DNA from: Cupriavidus sp. AU9028
GTDB taxonomy: Bacteria; Pseudomonadota; Gammaproteobacteria; Burkholderiales; Burkholderiaceae
Assembly: GCF_019795295.1 (NCBI RefSeq)
Contig: NZ_JAIMCG010000004.1
Span: forward strand, 287,974-351,973
Direction: 5' to 3'
DNA: 64,000 nt
Shown piece after piece: positions 47,092 through 60,157 of this stretch (the first letter of the stretch is position 1; each line of letters starts with the position of its first letter). The position numbers and the translations under genes were made by a program. The notes below the pieces were generated by a model. That model saw only the letters and a program-made list of their open reading frames with translations, was not told where the DNA came from and made no database searches.

Positions 47092-48061
47092 GGTAGGAAC
47101 TGCGCACCATCGCGCCGACGGCCGCGTGGGTGAAGCCCATCTTGTACGCCTCTTCCTCGAACATCTTGAAGGTGTCCGGATGCACGTAGCGCAGCACCGG
47201 CAGGTGGTGGTTCGACGGCGCGAGGTACTGGCCGATGGTCAGCATGTCGATATCGTGGGCGCGCATGTCGCGCATCACCTCGAGGATTTCCTCGTCGGTC
47301 TCGCCCAGACCCACCATCAGGCCGGACTTGGTCGGCACGTTGGGGTTGCGGCGCTTGAACTCCTGCAGCAGCTTCAGCGAGTGCGCATAGTCGGCACCGG
47401 GGCGGGCCTGCTTGTACAGGCGCGGCACCGTTTCCAGGTTGTGGTTCATCACGTCCGGCGGGCAGGCCTGCAGGATGTCCAGCGCCTTGTCGAGGCGGCC
47501 GCGGAAGTCGGGGACCAGCACCTCGATGCGGGTGACTGGCGACAGCTCGCGCGTCTTGCCGATGCAATCGACGTAGTGCTGGGCGCCGCCGTCGCGCAGG
47601 TCGTCGCGGTCGACGCTGGTGATCACCACATAGTTCAGGCGCAGCTGGGCGATCGTGCGGGCCAGGTTCAGCGGCTCGTTGACATCGAGCGGGTCCGGGC
47701 GGCCGTGGCCGACGTCGCAGAACGGGCAGCGGCGCGTGCACTTGTCGCCCATGATCATGAACGTCGCCGTGCCCTTGCCGAAGCACTCGCCGATGTTCGG
47801 GCAGCTCGCTTCCTCGCACACCGTGACCAGGTTGTTGGCGCGCAGGATGTCCTTGATCTCGTAGAAGCGCGAGTTGCCGGTGGCCGCCTTGACGCGGATC
47901 CAGTCCGGCTTCTTCAGCTTCTCGGCGGGGACGATCTTGATGGGGATGCGCGCGGTCTTGTCCGCGGACTTCTGCTTGCGGGTCGGATCGTAGGCCGGCG
48001 CGGCAGCCTGGGCGTCGGCGCTGGCGGTATCGGTCGAGGTGGCGATCAGAGCGTCGCTCAT
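47054..48061 (-). CDS. lipA: lipoyl synthase
   Basis: A 335-residue radical-SAM enzyme that inserts sulfur at C6 and C8 of octanoyl domains. The auxiliary cluster cysteines are in [12 protein letters not shown], the radical-SAM cluster in CTRRCPFC and a C-terminal RSSYHAD block is intact. ATG at 48061 has GGAGA upstream. It lies 35 bases downstream of lipB on the same strand. Confidence 0.96.
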   Translation of the reverse strand: MSDALIATSTDTASADAQAAAPAYDPTRKQKSADKTARIPIKIVPAEKLKKPDWIRVKAATGNSRFYEIKDILRANNLVTVCEEASCPNIGECFGKGTATFMIMGDKCTRRCPFCDVGHGRPDPLDVNEPLNLARTIAQLRLNYVVITSVDRDDLRDGGAQHYVDCIGKTRELSPVTRIEVLVPDFRGRLDKALDILQACPPDVMNHNLETVPRLYKQARPGADYAHSLKLLQEFKRRNPNVPTKSGLMVGLGETDEEILEVMRDMRAHDIDMLTIGQYLAPSNHHLPVLRYVHPDTFKMFEEEAYKMGFTHAAVGAMVRSSYHADQQAHQAGFA

Positions 48062-48096
48062 GGTGTTCTCCGCGCGCTCGTGGCGCGCATGGTCGG

Positions 48097-48831
48097 CTAG
48101 GCCGTGGTCAGGTTTCCAGTGGCGGCGGCGGGCTCCTGGCCGGCCGCCATCGCACGCTCGCGCGCGGCTGCCAGGACATCGCGCAACGCTTGCGCGAGGC
48201 AGGCGGCAATCGCCGGCTGATGCTGCAGTCCGACCGGCTCGGCCGCGCCGGACGGCGCCGTGGCGGTCGCACCCGCGCTCGCCATGTCGATCGTTTCCAG
48301 GCCGGCATAGCCGCACGGATTGATGCGCCGGAACGGCGCCAGGTCCATCTGCACGTTCAGGCTGACGCCGTGATAGCTGCAGCCGTTGCGAATCTTGAGC
48401 CCGAGCGCGGCGATCTTGGCGCCGCGGTGCGCGCCCGCGGACAGATAGATGCCGGGTGCGCCGGGCTTGCGCTCAGCCGCGAGATTATACGCGGCCAGGG
48501 TATCCAGGACCGCCTGCTCGATCGCATGGACCAGCTCGCGCACCATCAGCTTGCGCCGGCGCAGGTCCAGCAGAAGGTAGGCGACGATCTGGCCGGGACC
48601 GTGATAGGTGATCTGCCCCCCTCGGTCGATCGGCACCAGCGGGATCGACGGGTCGGGCGCGAGCAGATGCGAGGGGTCGCCTGCCTGGCCGAGGGTATAG
48701 ACGGGGGGATGTTCGACCAGCCAGATCTGATCCGGCGTCGCGGCGGTCCGGGCATCGGTGAACGCCCGCATCGCGTCGAAGCAGGCCACGTAGTCCTGCC
48801 TGCCCCGGTCGATGACTTCGATGTCTTGCAT
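48097..48831 (-). CDS. lipB: octanoyl-[acyl-carrier-protein]:protein N-octanoyltransferase
   Basis: A 244-residue LipB that loads octanoate on lipoyl domains for LipA. Seen: [18 protein letters not shown], the [18 protein letters not shown] core, the catalytic lysine in [12 protein letters not shown] and the cysteine in [11 protein letters not shown] Gly/Ala-rich C-terminal 45 residues is extra. The DUF493/YbeD gene often found just upstream of lipB is absent here. Confidence 0.95.
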   Translation of the reverse strand: MQDIEVIDRGRQDYVACFDAMRAFTDARTAATPDQIWLVEHPPVYTLGQAGDPSHLLAPDPSIPLVPIDRGGQITYHGPGQIVAYLLLDLRRRKLMVRELVHAIEQAVLDTLAAYNLAAERKPGAPGIYLSAGAHRGAKIAALGLKIRNGCSYHGVSLNVQMDLAPFRRINPCGYAGLETIDMASAGATATAPSGAAEPVGLQHQPAIAACLAQALRDVLAAARERAMAAGQEPAAATGNLTTA

Positions 48832-48846
48832 GCCGAGAGTGTAACG

Positions 48847-48870
48847 AAAAGGGCCGGCTGTTGCCGGCCC
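48847..48870 (-). terminator. intrinsic terminator of the DUF2917 gene
   Basis: On the minus strand, stem GGGCCGGC-AACA-GCCGGCCC is followed by TTTTCG. It lies between the DUF2917 gene and lipB, so lipB should have its own promoter. Confidence 0.75.
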
Positions 48871-48925
48871 TGCCTTCGCCCCTGCGGCGGGATGGTTACC
48901 GCCCGGATTGCCGGCGCGCGCCCCC

Positions 48926-49285
48926 TCAGGCGTTGCAGACTTCCTTGCAGGGCGTCCACTCGGTGCCGCGCACCAGGCGCCGCAGCAGCCGCGCCGCCAG
49001 TTGCGCGAGGGAGGCGCCGGCCGGGCGCCGGGCCGGGGCGGCCAGCGCGAGCCGGACCGGCCGTTCGGCACGCGGGTCCACGCTGACGACGATCTGCTGG
49101 GCGCGCTCGATCGGCATGCTGGCGCCGCAGCGCAGCCAGTAGTCCGCCGAGTCATTGTCGCGGGTGACCCACAGGTCCAGTCCGGCGGCATCCTCGACCG
49201 TGAGGCGGTGGCCGGCGCCGACCGACAGCGAGGCCACCTCGCCCGGCAGCAGGGTAAAGACGGTAGTTGTGAGCAGCGTTTCCAT
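48926..49285 (-). CDS. DUF2917 family protein
   Basis: A 119-residue protein with a cupin-like beta-rich core ([43 protein letters not shown]) and a basic C-terminus. DUF2917 is of unknown function and is frequently found beside a divergent GcvA-like LysR, as here. The 244-base spacer between the two genes is the likely target of that regulator. Confidence 0.8.
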   Translation of the reverse strand: METLLTTTVFTLLPGEVASLSVGAGHRLTVEDAAGLDLWVTRDNDSADYWLRCGASMPIERAQQIVVSVDPRAERPVRLALAAPARRPAGASLAQLAARLLRRLVRGTEWTPCKEVCNA

Positions 49286-49529
49286 TTTGGGCTTCCTTGT
49301 CGAACAGGCGTGAGCAGCCCTGCGGAAGGTCGTTCCGCATCGTCTGGGTCATGCCGGGGATCCTTTGCCTGGCGGGACTTTGCGCCGATTTCGAAGCACT
49401 GCCGGGACCGCTGTTGCGCGCTTTCGTCGTCCGCCTTGCATTGCATTCTAGTGACCGCCCGGCCACCTCCAAAACGATATATATTCAAAGCGTTTGCTAA
49501 TGCAGCTCACAAGACCGCAGACCGGAAAC

Positions 49530-50486
49530 ATGACTCAGGCAAAGCGCACCGTTACCGAACTCCCCCGCGCGTGGCACCGCGAGATGCCACGCCTGCCGGT
49601 GCTCACCGCCCTGCGCGCCTTCGAGGCCGCGGCCCGGCACGAGAGCTTCTCGCGCGCCGCAACGGAACTGTTCGTCACCCATGGCGCGGTCAGCCACCAG
49701 GTGCGTTCGCTGGAAGAGGAGTTGGGACAGCCGCTGTTCGCCCGCAAGGGCAAGCGCGTCAGCCTGACGCCGGCCGGGCGCTTGTATGCCGAGCAGGTGC
49801 GCGACGCACTGTTGCAAATTGCCAACGCCACCCGTGCCCTGCAGGCCAATTCGCGGGAAAAGCGGCTGACGATCAGCACCATGCCGTCCTTTGCCGCGCG
49901 CTGGCTGACGCCCCGCATCGGCAGCTTCATCGAGCAGCATCCCGAACTGGAAGTCGAACTGATGTCGTCCAACACGCTGGTCGACTTCGCGCGCGACGAG
50001 GTCGATGTCGCGCTGCGGATGGGAACGGGCGACTATCCCGGGCTCTATGTGGAGCGGCTGATGGAGGACGTGTTCTTCCCGGTCTGCAGTCCGGATTTCA
50101 ATGGCGGCCGGCTGCCGGCCCGTCCGGAGGAGCTGGCGGGCCTGCCGCTGCTGCGCGGCGAGGGCGACCCCTGGCGGCCCTGGTTCGAAGCGGCCGGACT
50201 CGACCTGCCCGAGCCGCGGCGGGGGCTGATGCTGGAAGACTCGTCGCTGCTGCTGCAGGCGGCGGCGGCCGGGCAAGGCATCGCGCTGATCCGCTCCTCG
50301 CTGGCCTACAACGACCTGCTGGCCGGACGCGTGGTGCGGCTCTTCGACGTCAGCATTCCGTGCCCCTGGCTGCTGTACTTCGTATGCCTGCCCGCCACGC
50401 TCGAAAGCGCGCGGGTGCAGGCCTTCCGCGACTGGCTGCTGCCGGAGATCGAGGCGTTCCGCGTCACGCTGTCGAAGTGGTCCTGA
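49530..50486 (+). CDS. GcvA-like LysR-family regulator
   Basis: About 318 residues. The LysR HTH begins at PRLPVLTALRAFEAAARHESFSRAATELFVTHGAVSHQVRSLEEEL (in pieces: LRAFEAAARH, THGAVSHQV), the GcvA-group pattern, and the ligand domain holds RLTISTMPSFAARWLTPR. The ATG at 49530 gives an 18-residue extension; ATG at 49584 (GCGAG upstream) gives the more typical start. It is divergent from the DUF2917 gene. Confidence 0.87.
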   Translation: MTQAKRTVTELPRAWHREMPRLPVLTALRAFEAAARHESFSRAATELFVTHGAVSHQVRSLEEELGQPLFARKGKRVSLTPAGRLYAEQVRDALLQIANATRALQANSREKRLTISTMPSFAARWLTPRIGSFIEQHPELEVELMSSNTLVDFARDEVDVALRMGTGDYPGLYVERLMEDVFFPVCSPDFNGGRLPARPEELAGLPLLRGEGDPWRPWFEAAGLDLPEPRRGLMLEDSSLLLQAAAAGQGIALIRSSLAYNDLLAGRVVRLFDVSIPCPWLLYFVCLPATLESARVQAFRDWLLPEIEAFRVTLSKWS

Positions 50487-50508
50487 GAGCGGGCCACGAG
50501 CGAGGCGC

Positions 50509-51603
50509 CTAGCTGCCCTCGCCGGAATCCGGCGTTCTGGCGCGACTGGCTTCGGCGGACGGATCGGCCTGCGTGCCGGTGTCCGCGCGGCGTGCCTTCG
50601 CGCGCGGGTGCGCCTTGTCGTAGACGCTGGCCAGATGCTGGAAGTCCAGCGACGTGTAGATTTGCGTGGTGGAGACGCTGGCATGCCCCAGCATCTCCTG
50701 TACCGCGCGCAGGTCGCCCGACGATTGCAGCACGTGGCTGGCGAAGGAGTGCCGCAGCATATGCGGATGGACATCGGCCGGCACCCCGGCGCGGATGGCC
50801 TGCTGCTTGAGCCGCGCCCGCACGGTGCGGTCCGACAGCCGCAGCCCGCGTGCAGTCAGGAACAGTGCATGGGCGTGCTCGGCGCCTGCGGCGGGACGCA
50901 CCCATGGCTCGCGCAGCGCCAGCCATTCGCGCAGCGCCTCGGCGGCCTTGGTGCCGACCGGCACGGTGCGCCGGCGCGCGCCCTTGCCCAGTACGGTGAC
51001 TTCGCGGCCCGCCAGGTCGATCCAGCCCGACGAGCGGTAGCCGGCTTCCTCGACATAGCGCACATCGAGCTGCACCAGCTCCGACACCCGCAGTCCGCTG
51101 GAATAGCACAGCTCGTAGGCGGCGCGGTCGCGCATGGCCTCGGCATCCGGGCCGGATACGTGGTCGACCAGCGCGACCGCGTGCTCCACCGACAGTGCCT
51201 TGGGCAGCGGCCGGCCGCGGCGCGGGGCGCGGATGCCATCGACCGGATTGGCCTCGACGCCATGGCCGTGGCGGGCGGCCCACAGGTAGAACCCGCGCCA
51301 GGCCGACAACGCGCGGGCAATGCTGCTGGCGGCCAGTCCCCCCGCCCGCAGCCGCGCGGCGATGCTGCGCAACTGGTCGGTACGCAGAGCGGTCAGGGCC
51401 GTGCCGGGCGCGAGCCGCGCCGCGTGCGTCTGCAGCACGAGCAGGTCGCGGCGGTAGCCCTGCAAGGTGTGTTCGGCGAGTTTGCGGCTGCCGGCGAGCC
51501 AGTCCAGATACGCCAGGACCAGCGGATCGAGGGGCAGTTCGGCCGCCTCGGCCGCTCCGGCGGGTCCGGGCCCCCGAGCGGGCGTGCTGCCTGGACTGGC
51601 CAC
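50509..51603 (-). CDS. xerC: site-specific tyrosine recombinase XerC
   Basis: A 364-residue tyrosine recombinase that resolves chromosome dimers with XerD. The SAM-like N-terminus (VLAYLDWLAGSRKLAEHTLQGYRRDL) is followed by the catalytic residues: R in SSGLRVSEL, K in VLGKGARRRTVPV, H-x-x-R in HPHMLRHSFASH, H in LGHASVSTTQIY with the nucleophile tyrosine. A 30-residue polar tail is extra. The start is GTG at 51603, 11 bases after the DUF484 stop. Confidence 0.93.
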   Translation of the reverse strand: MASPGSTPARGPGPAGAAEAAELPLDPLVLAYLDWLAGSRKLAEHTLQGYRRDLLVLQTHAARLAPGTALTALRTDQLRSIAARLRAGGLAASSIARALSAWRGFYLWAARHGHGVEANPVDGIRAPRRGRPLPKALSVEHAVALVDHVSGPDAEAMRDRAAYELCYSSGLRVSELVQLDVRYVEEAGYRSSGWIDLAGREVTVLGKGARRRTVPVGTKAAEALREWLALREPWVRPAAGAEHAHALFLTARGLRLSDRTVRARLKQQAIRAGVPADVHPHMLRHSFASHVLQSSGDLRAVQEMLGHASVSTTQIYTSLDFQHLASVYDKAHPRAKARRADTGTQADPSAEASRARTPDSGEGS

Positions 51604-51614
51604 GTCGCTGCCGC

Positions 51615-52370
51615 TCAGCGCAGCAGGCGGCTGAGCGCGGCGCTGGCCACCTCGCCGATGCGCGACAGGTAGGCGGTACCCATGCCGGCGTGGTAGCGGC
51701 GGGGATCGTGCGAGCCGAGCACCAGCAGGCCGAAGGCGGCGGGGATGTCCTCGCTCGGGGCCTCGGCCGGGTGTTCGCCGCCGGGGACCGGCGTTCGCAG
51801 CGCGATCATCGCCAGCGAGGCGATGTCGTCGCGGCCCAGCCAGCCAAGCGCTTCGGCGCGCGCGGCGGCGGCATCCTCGGACTCGGCAGCGGCGTTCGGC
51901 GCGGACACGGGCTCGGGCTGGGCCGCACCGCAATACGGGGTGCGCAGGGTCTGCGCCATCGCACGCACCGCCTCGGTGACCGGCGTCGCCGCCTGCAGTC
52001 CGTCCTGTGCGACGGGCAACGCCCACAGGCGCAGCGCCACGGCCGGCACCTCGAAGCGCGTCTGCAAGCCGTCGCGCACGGCCTCGATCAGCGCGGCCGG
52101 TGCAGTCTCGGTCAGCAGCCGCAACTGCCAGTCATGCATGCGCTGCTCGATGCGGTCGTTCTCGTGCCCGTGACGGATCAGGTCGGCGAGCTTGAGCTCC
52201 AGGCCCTTGTTCTTCTCCCGCAGGATTTCCATCTGCCGCTGCTGCAGCGACACCGCGCGATGGCTGTGCGGGCTGGTGAGCTGCACCGACGCCAGCAGTT
52301 CGGCGTGGTCCTCGAAGAATTGAGGATGGCTCTGCAGATAGGCGGCGACGTCTTGCGGGTTCATGGGCAT
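51615..52370 (-). CDS. DUF484 family protein
   Basis: A 251-residue protein: an N-terminal coiled coil (MNPQDVAAYLQSHPQFFEDHAELLASVQL, then ...QQRQMEILREKNKGLELKLADLIRHG) and a GAF-like C-terminal domain (GLLVLGSHDPRRYHAGMGTAYLSRIGE). DUF484 is usually next to xerC, as here. ATG at 52370 is used; 52364 is also possible. Function unknown. Confidence 0.88.
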   Translation of the reverse strand: MPMNPQDVAAYLQSHPQFFEDHAELLASVQLTSPHSHRAVSLQQRQMEILREKNKGLELKLADLIRHGHENDRIEQRMHDWQLRLLTETAPAALIEAVRDGLQTRFEVPAVALRLWALPVAQDGLQAATPVTEAVRAMAQTLRTPYCGAAQPEPVSAPNAAAESEDAAAARAEALGWLGRDDIASLAMIALRTPVPGGEHPAEAPSEDIPAAFGLLVLGSHDPRRYHAGMGTAYLSRIGEVASAALSRLLR

Positions 52371-52434
52371 TCCAGCGTTTTGTGTCGCCGGGAGTGTAGC
52401 AAAGCGGGGAGCGGGAGGGGCGCGGTAGTGCATG

Positions 52435-52551
52435 GCCCTCTCCCCCGGCCCCTCTCCCGCAGGGCGGGAGAGGGGAGCAAACCACTGGCATGGGGCAACC
52501 TGCCGGTTTTCTCCCCTCTCCCACTTGTGGGAGAGGGGCGGGGGAGAGGGC
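52435..52551. repeat. nested palindromic repeat element
   Basis: The outer arms GCCCTCTCCCCC (52435-52446) and GGGGGAGAGGGC (52540-52551) are exact complements. Between them lie two perfect 12-base hairpins: CCCCTCTCCCGC/GCGGGAGAGGGG (52449-52475, 3-base loop) and CCCCTCTCCCAC/GTGGGAGAGGGG (52513-52538, 2-base loop). The whole can fold as a three-way junction. A related copy is at 63820-63873. Confidence 0.8.
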
Positions 52552-52580
52552 ATCGGGCGCCCCATCCCACCCAGGCGCGA

Positions 52581-54038
<1,458 letters not shown>

Positions 54039-54114
54039 GGCGGTATTCCTGTTGTTTCCCCGGCCCGCCGGCGTTGCCTGGCGACGGGCCCGTAGTCTTG
54101 CCAATCTGGCTGGC

Positions 54115-54570
54115 TTATTGCGTGCGCGCGCACGCGCCGCTGTCCGGCTCGAACATCACCGGCCATGCCTCTTCATAGATGCCCGGCGTGCAGCGCCGCT
54201 CGCAGTTGGCATGCGCGAGCGTGACGCGGCGCGGGTCCTGCCAGATCAGCAGCTTGCACGCGCTGCCGTCGCGCGCGGCCAGTTCGATATGCGGGCGGCG
54301 TTTGGTCTGGCGGAAATCGGCCAGATCGAAGGCGCAAGAGCCGCGCTTGCCCACCCAGAGCTTCCACTGCAGCTGCTGCACGTTGTTGTCGGTCACGCGC
54401 AGCAGCGCATCCTCGCGGAAGCCGTCTTCCTCGGTACGCTGGCAACTGCCGGCCAGGTCGATGTCGCGCGCGGCGATTGGCGATGGCGTGCCGAAGCGCG
54501 GCAGCGCAATGCAACCCGCCAGCGTCACGGCAAGCACGGCGGCAAGGGCCAGACGCGCCGCGCCCATCAT
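54115..54570 (-). CDS. unknown lipoprotein nested between gatA and gatB
   Basis: A 151-residue lipoprotein: [20 protein letters not shown] with the acylated cysteine at residue 20, then a mature part with six cysteines including C in [18 protein letters not shown], suggesting disulfides. Its ATG overlaps the gatA stop (ATGA) and gatB starts about 75 bases after it, so it is locked into the amidotransferase operon. No family was recognised. Confidence 0.75.
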   Translation of the reverse strand: MMGAARLALAAVLAVTLAGCIALPRFGTPSPIAARDIDLAGSCQRTEEDGFREDALLRVTDNNVQQLQWKLWVGKRGSCAFDLADFRQTKRRPHIELAARDGSACKLLIWQDPRRVTLAHANCERRCTPGIYEEAWPVMFEPDSGACARTQ

Positions 54571-56090
54571 GCCTGCCCCGGCACCCGGCGGTGCCAGTCG
54601 GTGGCCTGCTGGAACGCATGCGCGGCCTGCAGCAGTTGCGCCTCGCCGAAGTAGTTGCCGATCAGCTGCAGTCCGACCGGCATGCCGTCGGCCCCAGTGC
54701 CGCACGGCACGCTCATGCCGGGCAGGCCCGCGAGGCTGGTCGACAGCGTGAAGATATCCGCCAGGTACATCTGCACCGGATCGTCGCTCTTCTCGCCCAG
54801 CTTCCAGGCGACCGACGGCGCCACCGGCCCCATGATCACGTCGCACTGGCCGAAGGCCTGCTGGAAGTCGTCGGCGATGATGCGGCGGATCTTCTGCGCC
54901 TGCAGGTAGTAGGCGTCGTAGTAGCCGTGCGACAGTACATAGGTGCCGACCAGGATGCGGCGCTTGACCTCCCAGCCGAAGCCCTGTGCGCGGGTCTTCT
55001 TGTACATGTCGAGCAGATCGCGGTATTCCGCGGCACGGTGGCCGTAGCGGGCCCCGTCGAAGCGCGACAGGTTGGACGACGCCTCGGCCGGCGCGATCAC
55101 GTAGTAGACCGGGATCGACAGCTCGGTCTTGGGCAGCGAGACCTCGACCAGCGTCGCGCCCAGCGTCTCGTATTCGGCCAGCGCGGCGCGCACCGCGGCC
55201 TCGACATCGGCCGACAGACCGGCGCCGAAGTACTCCTTCGGCAGGCCGATGCGCAGCCCCTGCAGCGGCCGGCCGGCGCTCGCGCCCTGGCGCGGCTGGC
55301 CCAGCAGACGGGTGAAGTCCTCGTCCACGCCGCCCTGCTCGGCGGTCAGCGAGGTCGAATCGCGCTCGTCAAAGCCTGCCATCGCGTTGAGCAGCAGCGC
55401 GCAGTCCTCGGCGCTGCGTGCCATCGGTCCGGCCTGGTCCAGCGAGGAGGCGAAGGCGATCATGCCGTAGCGCGACACGCGGCCGTAGGTCGGCTTGATG
55501 CCGGTGATGCCGGTGAAGGACGCCGGCTGGCGGATCGAGCCACCGGTGTCGGTACCGGTGGCGGCCGGTGCCAGGCCGGCGGCCACTGCCACCGCCGAGC
55601 CGCCCGACGAGCCGCCCGGCACGCGGTCGCTGCCCCACGGGTTGCGCACGGGGCCGAAGAAGGAGTTCTCGTTGGACGAGCCCATCGCGAACTCGTCCAT
55701 GTTGGTCTTGCCCAGCGTGACCATGCCGGCGGTGGCCAGCCGCTGCACCACGGTGGCGTCGAACGGGCTTTCGTACTGCGCCAGCATCCGCGAGCCGGCG
55801 GTGGAGCGCCAGCCGCGGGTGACGAACACGTCCTTGTGCGCCACCGGGATGCCGGTCAGCGGGCCGGCTTCGCCACGCGCGCGCAGCGCATCGGCGGCGC
55901 GCGCCTGCTCCAGCGTGCGCTCCGGATTCACGTCGATGAAGGCGTTCAGCGAGGCGGCCTGCTCGATGCGGCCGAGATAGTCGCGCGCCAGCTCCTCGGC
56001 GGACACCTTGCCGGCGGCGAGGTCTTCGCCCAGCTGGCGCAGGGAGGTGGCCGGCGCGGCGGCCGGCTGGGAAGCGGTGTTGGATGACAT
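54567..56090 (-). CDS. gatA: Asp/Glu-tRNA amidotransferase subunit A
   Basis: A 507-residue amidase-signature enzyme. The Ser-cisSer-Lys triad is in place: K in [10 protein letters not shown], cis-serine in [15 protein letters not shown] and nucleophile serine in [13 protein letters not shown]. It releases ammonia from glutamine for GatB. ATG at 56090; the extension upstream is spurious. Confidence 0.96.
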   Translation of the reverse strand: MSSNTASQPAAAPATSLRQLGEDLAAGKVSAEELARDYLGRIEQAASLNAFIDVNPERTLEQARAADALRARGEAGPLTGIPVAHKDVFVTRGWRSTAGSRMLAQYESPFDATVVQRLATAGMVTLGKTNMDEFAMGSSNENSFFGPVRNPWGSDRVPGGSSGGSAVAVAAGLAPAATGTDTGGSIRQPASFTGITGIKPTYGRVSRYGMIAFASSLDQAGPMARSAEDCALLLNAMAGFDERDSTSLTAEQGGVDEDFTRLLGQPRQGASAGRPLQGLRIGLPKEYFGAGLSADVEAAVRAALAEYETLGATLVEVSLPKTELSIPVYYVIAPAEASSNLSRFDGARYGHRAAEYRDLLDMYKKTRAQGFGWEVKRRILVGTYVLSHGYYDAYYLQAQKIRRIIADDFQQAFGQCDVIMGPVAPSVAWKLGEKSDDPVQMYLADIFTLSTSLAGLPGMSVPCGTGADGMPVGLQLIGNYFGEAQLLQAAHAFQQATDWHRRVPGQA

Positions 56091-56244
56091 GCGGGTCGTA
56101 ATCACGAGGGGCAGCCCCGATCGAAGGACTGCGCCCGGGCAGGGTTGCAGGGGCGGCGCCGGGGCCGATGGCACACAGGTGCCGGCCGGGCAGCGCGGGC
56201 GGATGCGGGAACGGCGGCGCCGGACGGGCGCGGCAGGCGTGCCC

Positions 56245-56544
56245 TTATTCGATGACCTTGGGAACCAGATAGAGGCCGGCCTCGGTAGCCGGCGCCGGGC
56301 GCTGGTAATCGTCCCGGCGGTCCGCTTCGGTCACGGCGTCCTCGCGCAGACGCTGGTGCATCGCACGGACCGCCGACAGCGGATGGGCCAGCGGAGGGAC
56401 GGAGGCGGTATCCACCGCCTGCATCGCCTCCACCAGCGAGAAGAATTGATTCAGTTGACCCAGCGTCTGGCCAGCCTCGTCGTCGCCGATTTCGATGCGG
56501 GCGAGATGGGCGATGCGCTTGACGTCATTCAGCTCGAGTGCCAT
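56245..56544 (-). CDS. gatC: Asp/Glu-tRNA amidotransferase subunit C
   Basis: A 99-residue GatC ([19 protein letters not shown], then [17 protein letters not shown]), the small subunit that wraps around GatA. First gene of the minus-strand gatC-gatA-lipoprotein-gatB operon; 154 bases before gatA. The upstream region to mreB is shared. Confidence 0.95.
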   Translation of the reverse strand: MALELNDVKRIAHLARIEIGDDEAGQTLGQLNQFFSLVEAMQAVDTASVPPLAHPLSAVRAMHQRLREDAVTEADRRDDYQRPAPATEAGLYLVPKVIE

Positions 56545-58342
<1,798 letters not shown>

Positions 58343-58559
58343 GGCGCCCACCCCGCCGACCGACAGAGGACTAGCCGTGGCGAAGATTGCCCTGCCAGCG
58401 ATGTCGGTCCCGGCCGGCCACCGGCGGGGCCTTGCGGCCCCATGGTCGTTCTCGCCCCGTCCCCATTCTTTCGAACGCGATTTCCGCACCGCCACCCGCG
58501 CGCCGTTCCGTCCGTGGATAGCCACAGGCGGCGCGCTGCCTCCGCCTGCTCTCCGGTAA

Positions 58560-59582
58560 ATGGATTACACGCCGCCACCGCTGTTCAAGCAGGGCACCTC
58601 GGCCGTCGCGCGCCTGGTCTTCTTCGTGACCATCGCGCTGATCCTGCTGATCGTCGATGCCCGCTTCGATGCCATGCGCATGGTGCGGCAGGTCGCCAGC
58701 ACGGTACTGACGCCGGTCGAACGCGCCGTACTGCTGCCGCGCGACCTGGCCCGTACGGCGTTCGACTACCTGCAGTCCTCCGTGACGCTGGCGACCGAGA
58801 ACCGCGAACTGAAGCGGCGCGCGGTCGAACAGGCCAATGATGCCGTGCGCCAGGCGCATCTGGAGGCGGAGAACCGGCAGCTGCGCAAGCTGCTGGATCT
58901 CAAGACGCAGTCGGCCACGCCGGTGATCGCCGCCGAGGTGCTGTACGACGCGCGCGATCCCTACAGCCAGCGCATCGTGATCGACCGCGGCAGCCAGCAT
59001 GGTGTGCGCGCCGGCTATCCGGTGATCGACGAGCGCGGTGTGGTCGGGCAGATCACGCGGGTGTCGCCGTTCCAGTCCGAAGTCACGCTGCTGACGGACA
59101 AGAACCAGGCGATCCCGGTGCAGGTGGTGCGTAACGGCTTGCGCAGCATTGCCTTTGGCGGCACGCGCGCCGGCCTGCTGGACCTGCGTTTCATGGCGGC
59201 CTCGGCCGACCTGCAGCAGGGCGACCTGCTGGTGACCTCGGGCCTGGACGGCGTCTATCCCCCGGGGCTGCCGGTCGCTACCGTGATGCAGATCGAGCGC
59301 AAGGCCGATACGCCGTTTTCCCGCGTATTCTGCGAGCCGGTGGCGGGCGTGCGTGCGCACCGCCAGCTGCTGGTGGTGCAATACGAGGCCAACCTGCCGC
59401 CGCGCGAGGCCGCGGCGGACCCGGCCTCGGCGCAGGACCGCAAGCGCGGCGCGGCCGAGCGGGCAGCCCGGCGGGCGGCATCCCAACCTGGCGCCACGCC
59501 GACAGCGGGCGCCGCAGCAAGCGGCGCCAGCGCCCCGGCAGCGGCCGTTGCCGCCAGCCGTACCCAGGAGAGGCAACCGTGA
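58560..59582 (+). CDS. mreC: rod-shape-determining protein MreC
   Basis: A 340-residue periplasmic scaffold: one TM helix (LVFFVTIALILLIVDARF), a coiled coil (ENRELKRRAVEQANDAVRQAHLEAENRQLRKLL in pieces) and the MreC beta-fold. The last 60 residues are Ala/Pro-rich and extra. ATG 58560 has a weak ribosome site. It overlaps mreD (GTGA). Confidence 0.94.
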   Translation: MDYTPPPLFKQGTSAVARLVFFVTIALILLIVDARFDAMRMVRQVASTVLTPVERAVLLPRDLARTAFDYLQSSVTLATENRELKRRAVEQANDAVRQAHLEAENRQLRKLLDLKTQSATPVIAAEVLYDARDPYSQRIVIDRGSQHGVRAGYPVIDERGVVGQITRVSPFQSEVTLLTDKNQAIPVQVVRNGLRSIAFGGTRAGLLDLRFMAASADLQQGDLLVTSGLDGVYPPGLPVATVMQIERKADTPFSRVFCEPVAGVRAHRQLLVVQYEANLPPREAAADPASAQDRKRGAAERAARRAASQPGATPTAGAAASGASAPAAAVAASRTQERQP

Positions 59583-60091
59583 CGCATCCCCAATACCTGC
59601 TGCGTCCGGTCAACCCGGCATTCATCGCGCTCAGCTTCGTGCTGGCGTTCCTGTTCAACCTGCTGCCGTGGGGCGACATCCTCTGGGTGCCCGACATGGT
59701 GGCGCTGGTGCTGGTGTTCTGGAACATCCACCAGCCGCGCAAGGTGGGCATGGGCGTGGCGTTCCTGCTCGGGCTGCTGATGGACGTGCATGACGCGCGC
59801 GTGCTCGGCGAGCATGCGCTGGCCTATACGTTGCTGGCCTACTTCGCCATCACGATTCATCGCCGCGTGCTCTGGTTCACCGTCTACACCCAGGCGCTGC
59901 ACGTGCTGCCGCTGCTGTTCATCGTCCACGCGGTACCGGTGGTGATCCGGCTGCTGATGGGCGCGCCCCTGCCCGGCTGGTCGCTGCTGATGGCGCCCGC
60001 GATCGAGGCGCTGCTGTGGCCCCTGGCCACCGGGCTGTTGCTGGCGCCGCAGCGCCGATCCTCCGATGTCGATGAAACCCGCCCGATCTGA
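59579..60091 (+). CDS. mreD: rod-shape-determining protein MreD
   Basis: A 170-residue membrane protein with about five helices (FIALSFVLAFLFNLLPW; MVALVLVFWNIHQP; MGVAFLLGLLMDVHDARVLGEHA). Start is GTG at 59579, coupled to mreC. It connects MreC to the rest of the elongasome. Confidence 0.93.
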   Translation: MTHPQYLLRPVNPAFIALSFVLAFLFNLLPWGDILWVPDMVALVLVFWNIHQPRKVGMGVAFLLGLLMDVHDARVLGEHALAYTLLAYFAITIHRRVLWFTVYTQALHVLPLLFIVHAVPVVIRLLMGAPLPGWSLLMAPAIEALLWPLATGLLLAPQRRSSDVDETRPI

Positions 60092-60157
60092 GCGGATGCC
60101 ATCGCGCTTCCGCTCGCCCGCCCTGGCAGATGAGGCCCTTCCGGCCCACGCAGCACC

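Noticed and set aside
52435-52551. CRISPR-like repeats
   Set aside because: Only two dissimilar hairpins with no regular spacers and no cas genes; better explained as an intergenic palindrome element.
58377-58559. 60-codon open frame between mreB and mreC
   Set aside because: No good ribosome site or family pattern; ends directly at the mreC start and is probably leader sequence.
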